DNA of 64,000 nt, from contig NZ_CP030862.1 of NCBI RefSeq assembly GCF_003325375.1, positions 2,607,501 to 2,671,500 of the forward strand, in the 5' to 3' direction. The number at the start of each line of letters is the position of its first letter. The first letter of the stretch is position 1. This document shows positions 61,066 to 64,000 of this stretch, in pieces. Below the pieces are notes generated by a model. It was not told the DNA's origin, ran no database searches, and saw only the letters and a list, made by a program, of their open reading frames with translations. A program made the position numbers and the translations under genes. This DNA comes from Streptomyces globosus (GTDB lineage: Bacteria; Actinomycetota; Actinomycetes; Streptomycetales; Streptomycetaceae).

Positions 61066-62421
61066 TCAGCGAGCGGTGCCCGGGCCGCCGGGCACCGCGC
61101 TGCCGCCCGGTCCGCTTCCCTGCCACGCCTCGTGCTCCGGCAACCGCAGTTGCTCCTCCTCGGTGCGGGCGACCCGCGCCATGGTCAGCCGCAGCAGCGG
61201 CGGCGCCATCAGCGAGGTGGCGACGGCCACCAGGACGACCGCCGTGTACGCCGCCTCGCCGAGCACCCCCAGGCGCAGCCCGACCATGGCGATGACCACC
61301 TCCACCACCCCGCGCGAGTTCATCCCGGACCCCAGGGCCAGGCCCTCCCAGCGGCTCAGCCCGCCCAGCCGGGCCCCCAGGTACGCCCCCGCGAACTTGC
61401 CGAGGACCGCGACCGCGAGCAGCGCGGCGGCGGCCAGGGCGGTGGCCGGGTCGGCGAGCTCCGTCAGGTCCATCCGCAGGCCCGCGGAGGCGAGGAACAG
61501 CGGGGCCAGCACCGACAGCACGACCGTGCGCAGCGGTGCCAGCTTCGGCCGGGCGGCCGGGACCCGGGCGATGAGCAGTCCGGCGGTGAAGGCGCCCAGC
61601 AGCGACTCCATGCCCATGGCATGGGTGAGCGTGCCGGCCCCGAGCACCAGCAGGACCGCGGTGGCCACGGCCGGCCCCGGCTCCGGGTGCCGTGCCGCCC
61701 GCTCCATCAGCCGGCGTACCAGCACCCGCCCGCCTGTCGCGGCCGCGGCCGCGAACGCGGCCAGCAGCAGCACCGGAACGGCGACCCCGGACAGGGTCAG
61801 TCCGGCCGTGGCCGCGGCCGCCACCACGGACAGCAGCAGCCAGCCAGCGGCGTCGTCGACCAGGCCCGCGCACAGGATCAACTGCCCGACCGTACGGTGG
61901 GCCAGCCGCAGGTCCGACAGGGTCTTGGCGATGACGGGGATCGCCGTCACGCACATGGCCACCCCCAGGAACGCCGCGAACAGCCACCGGTCGGCCCGCG
62001 GTCCGGCCAGCCCGTCCGGCAGCACCAGTCCGGCCGCCACGCCCAGGGCCAGCGGAACCACCAGCCCGCAGAGGCTGACCAGGACCGCGGCCCGGGCCCG
62101 TGAACGCAGCACCCGCAGGTCCAGATGAGCACCGGTGACGCCCACCAGCAGCAGCACCGCGAGCTGGCCCACCGCGTCGAGCAGCGCCAGCTGCGGGGCC
62201 GGGCCGGGCAGGACGGCCGCCGCCACGCCCGGCGCCACCCCGCCCAGCACGCTCGGGCCGAGCAGCACACCGGCGGCCAGCTCGCCGGTGAGGGCGGCCA
62301 GCCCGGCCCGCCGGGCGAGCGCGCCCAGCAGCCGGGCCGTGGCCAGCAGCGCGGTGACCGAGGCAAGGAACAGCAGCACCGCATGGGACGACAACGGGGG
62401 AACCGGGGCGGCGATCTCCAT
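61066..62421 (-). CDS. CPA2-family Na+/H+ antiporter (NapA-like)
   Basis: A 451-residue antiporter with about 12 helices: ELAAGVLLGPSVLGGVAPG, FLGVAMCVTAIPVIAKTLSD, LCAGLVDDAAGWLLLS (Asp-Asp) and GMNSRGVVEVVIAMVGLRLG. The hydrophilic tail is 40 residues. It lies between the halogenase and ligase on the same strand; such antiporters recur in natural-product clusters with a possible self-protection or pH role. Confidence 0.85.
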   Translation of the reverse strand: MEIAAPVPPLSSHAVLLFLASVTALLATARLLGALARRAGLAALTGELAAGVLLGPSVLGGVAPGVAAAVLPGPAPQLALLDAVGQLAVLLLVGVTGAHLDLRVLRSRARAAVLVSLCGLVVPLALGVAAGLVLPDGLAGPRADRWLFAAFLGVAMCVTAIPVIAKTLSDLRLAHRTVGQLILCAGLVDDAAGWLLLSVVAAAATAGLTLSGVAVPVLLLAAFAAAAATGGRVLVRRLMERAARHPEPGPAVATAVLLVLGAGTLTHAMGMESLLGAFTAGLLIARVPAARPKLAPLRTVVLSVLAPLFLASAGLRMDLTELADPATALAAAALLAVAVLGKFAGAYLGARLGGLSRWEGLALGSGMNSRGVVEVVIAMVGLRLGVLGEAAYTAVVLVAVATSLMAPPLLRLTMARVARTEEEQLRLPEHEAWQGSGPGGSAVPGGPGTAR

Positions 62422-62447
62422 GGAGGTGTCTCTTCCGGTGCGTTCGC

Positions 62448-64000
62448 TCAGCGGCCGGCCGGGTTCGCCGCGGCCGCCCCGGCAGCCCCGGCCGACAACC
62501 GGACCGCGTCGGCCCGCAGCCGCTTCTTGTCGATCTTGCCGAGCGGGGTGCGCGGCAGGGACGGCAGCGTGTGCAGCCGTTCGGGCACCTTGAAGGACGC
62601 CACGTCAGCGGCCCGCATCACGGCCCGCACGTCGCCGAGGCTCACCGGCCGGCCGGCGGCGGCCGGGTCCGGCACGACGAACAGGCAGACGAGCTCGCCC
62701 AGTTCGGGGTCGGGCAGGGCCACGGCCGCGGCCTCGGCGACCCCGGCCACCCGGAGGGCGAACTCCTCGACCTCCTCCGCGTGGATCTTCTCCCCGCCCC
62801 GGTTGATGACGTCCTTCTCCCGGCCGGTCACCACCAGGTTGCCGTCCGGTGTCCGGCGCACCACGTCGCCCGTGCGGTACCAGCCGTCCGCGGTGAACGC
62901 CCGCGCGTTCACGGCCGGCGAGTCGTAGTAGCCGCGCGGCGTGTAGGGGCCGCGGGCCAGCAGCACTCCGGGCTCGCCGGCCGGGACCGGCTCCCCGGCG
63001 GGCCCCACCACCCGGATCTCGTCGGCGGGGGAGATCGGCCGCCCCTGCGTGTGGTGGACCACGTCGTCCGGGTCGTCCAGCCGGGTCAGGCAGAGCAGTC
63101 CCTCGGCCATCCCGAACACCTGCTGGAGGGCGCAGCCCAGCTCGGGGCGGATCCGTGCCGCCAGCTCCGGCGCCAGGCGGGCCGCGCCGACCTGGACCAG
63201 CCGCAGCGAGTCGAGGCCGGCGTCCGGATGCTCCGCGCGGTGGTCCAGCCAGCGGCTGATCACCGGCGGGACCACCGACGTGGCGGTGACCCGCTCCCGC
63301 TCGATCAGATCGAACGCGACCTCGGGGGCCGGCGAGGAGCCGATCACCACCCGGCCCCCCGCCAGGAGCGCGCCGAGCACGCCCGGTCCGCCGTACACGA
63401 AGCCGTGGCCCAGCGGGAGCACGGCGAGGTAGACGGTGTCCGGGCCGAACGCACAGATCTCACCGGCCCGTTTGACCATGTACGCGAAGTCGTTGTGGGT
63501 CCGCGCGGCCAGTTTGGGCACTCCCGTGGTGCCGCCGGACAGCAGGAACATGGCGATGTCGTCGCCTCCCGGGGCCGCCTTGTCGCATTCCTCGGCGGCT
63601 CGCACCGGATCGTCCGCCGGGGCGCAGAGCTCGCTGAGCGACAGGCTGCCCGGCCTGCCCGGCCGCTCCGCCCCGCCGCCGGTCGGGCCGCCCGCCACGA
63701 TGACGTGCCGTGCCGCCGGGACCGCCGCGACGATCCCGTGCGCCATCGCCTCGTGGTCGAAGCCCTTGAACACCCGGGGCACCACGAGTGCCCTGGCCTG
63801 GGCGTGGGCGACCACTCCGGACATCTCGTGGTGGCGGTGCTGCGGCAGCGCCCACACCGGAAGCGCGCCCAGCCGCAGGCACGCCACCGTCATCACCACG
63901 TGCTCCCAGCAGTTGGGCAGCTGGATGACCACCCGGTCGTCGGCGCCGATGCCCACACCGCGCATCCGGCCCGCGGCTCCGTCGGCCCGCGCCATCAGCT
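62448..64000 (-). CDS. Aryl-AMP ligase, DhbE/EntE-like (5' end outside window)
   Basis: The visible 517 residues lack about the first 50-60. A-domain motifs: MFLLSGGTTGVPKLAARTHND (A3), QQVFGMAEGLLCLTRLDDPDD, GWYRTGDVVR, GREKDVINRGGEKI (A8) and TPLGKIDKKRL (A10 Lys). It activates an aryl acid as its AMP ester, then loads it on a carrier or CoA. The pocket reads LPLGHGFVYGGPG; DhbE has HN-Y and a Ser here, so a substrate other than 2,3-dihydroxybenzoate is suggested. The gene starts beyond 64000. Confidence 0.8.
   Translation of the reverse strand, partial: LMARADGAAGRMRGVGIGADDRVVIQLPNCWEHVVMTVACLRLGALPVWALPQHRHHEMSGVVAHAQARALVVPRVFKGFDHEAMAHGIVAAVPAARHVIVAGGPTGGGAERPGRPGSLSLSELCAPADDPVRAAEECDKAAPGGDDIAMFLLSGGTTGVPKLAARTHNDFAYMVKRAGEICAFGPDTVYLAVLPLGHGFVYGGPGVLGALLAGGRVVIGSSPAPEVAFDLIERERVTATSVVPPVISRWLDHRAEHPDAGLDSLRLVQVGAARLAPELAARIRPELGCALQQVFGMAEGLLCLTRLDDPDDVVHHTQGRPISPADEIRVVGPAGEPVPAGEPGVLLARGPYTPRGYYDSPAVNARAFTADGWYRTGDVVRRTPDGNLVVTGREKDVINRGGEKIHAEEVEEFALRVAGVAEAAAVALPDPELGELVCLFVVPDPAAAGRPVSLGDVRAVMRAADVASFKVPERLHTLPSLPRTPLGKIDKKRLRADAVRLSAGAAGAAAANPAGR

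Noticed and set aside
1..64000. CRISPR arrays or tandem repeats.
   Set aside because: No regularly spaced direct repeats were seen on reading through.

Overview
The window is Streptomyces-type chromosomal DNA. It is very GC-rich, codons end in G or C, GTG starts are frequent, several starts look leaderless, and it carries actinomycete families (PucR and BldC-like MerR regulators, Spo0M, a SCO0930-type lipoprotein, DUF6153). Only one in-frame TTA (bldA) codon was noticed. No tRNA, rRNA or CRISPR array was seen.

Left part (1-16 kb): the end of an ECF sigma factor that runs into a 165-bp nested palindrome; a PucR regulator; a membrane cytochrome-like protein overlapping a NuoF-ferredoxin fusion, followed by two lipoproteins (a possible route from NADH to the cell surface); an ACR3/BASS carrier; YjdM; and a minus-strand potassium/proton antiporter block with two KhtU paralogues, a KhtT-like RCK subunit, a dual-RCK membrane protein and a PucR regulator. 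From 15.5 to 16.7 kb there is almost no large gene, but there is a small candidate ORF with its own promoter and a long, highly structured transcribed-looking region before a small MerR-type gene.

Middle (17-41 kb): an APC permease; an arsenic island (two ArsR repressors, an arsenic-type aquaporin, two ArsO-like flavoproteins, an ArsN1-type acetyltransferase, and a third flavoprotein with a Cys-rich tail) whose second half carries a repeated 22-bp operator-like site; a BlaI/M56 pair; an IS481 relic; Spo0M; two CBS/DUF21 CorC-type genes behind a hairpin leader; a CPA1 antiporter; a copper block (DUF305, DUF6153, P1B ATPase with an unusual CPD motif); a uronate dehydrogenase-like gene; and a WG-repeat protein with a leaderless promoter.

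Right part (41-64 kb): accessory and biosynthetic genes. A TetR gene sits next to a PDR-type reductase/P450 pair, followed by a TTA-containing DHA2 efflux gene preceded by a leaderless 17-codon uORF. A shared 20-bp motif overlaps the -10 boxes of both tetR and the efflux gene. Then come a class III aminotransferase, DUF1905 and VOC proteins, a second P450 with an alpha/beta hydrolase that has Cys in place of the nucleophilic Ser, an acyltransferase, SDR, epoxide hydrolase, FAD monooxygenase plus MFS exporter, a flavin-dependent halogenase, a CPA2 antiporter and an aryl-AMP ligase cut by the window end. This last stretch looks like one side of a gene cluster making a halogenated aromatic natural product. 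Many convergent gene pairs are separated by perfect GC-rich terminator hairpins.
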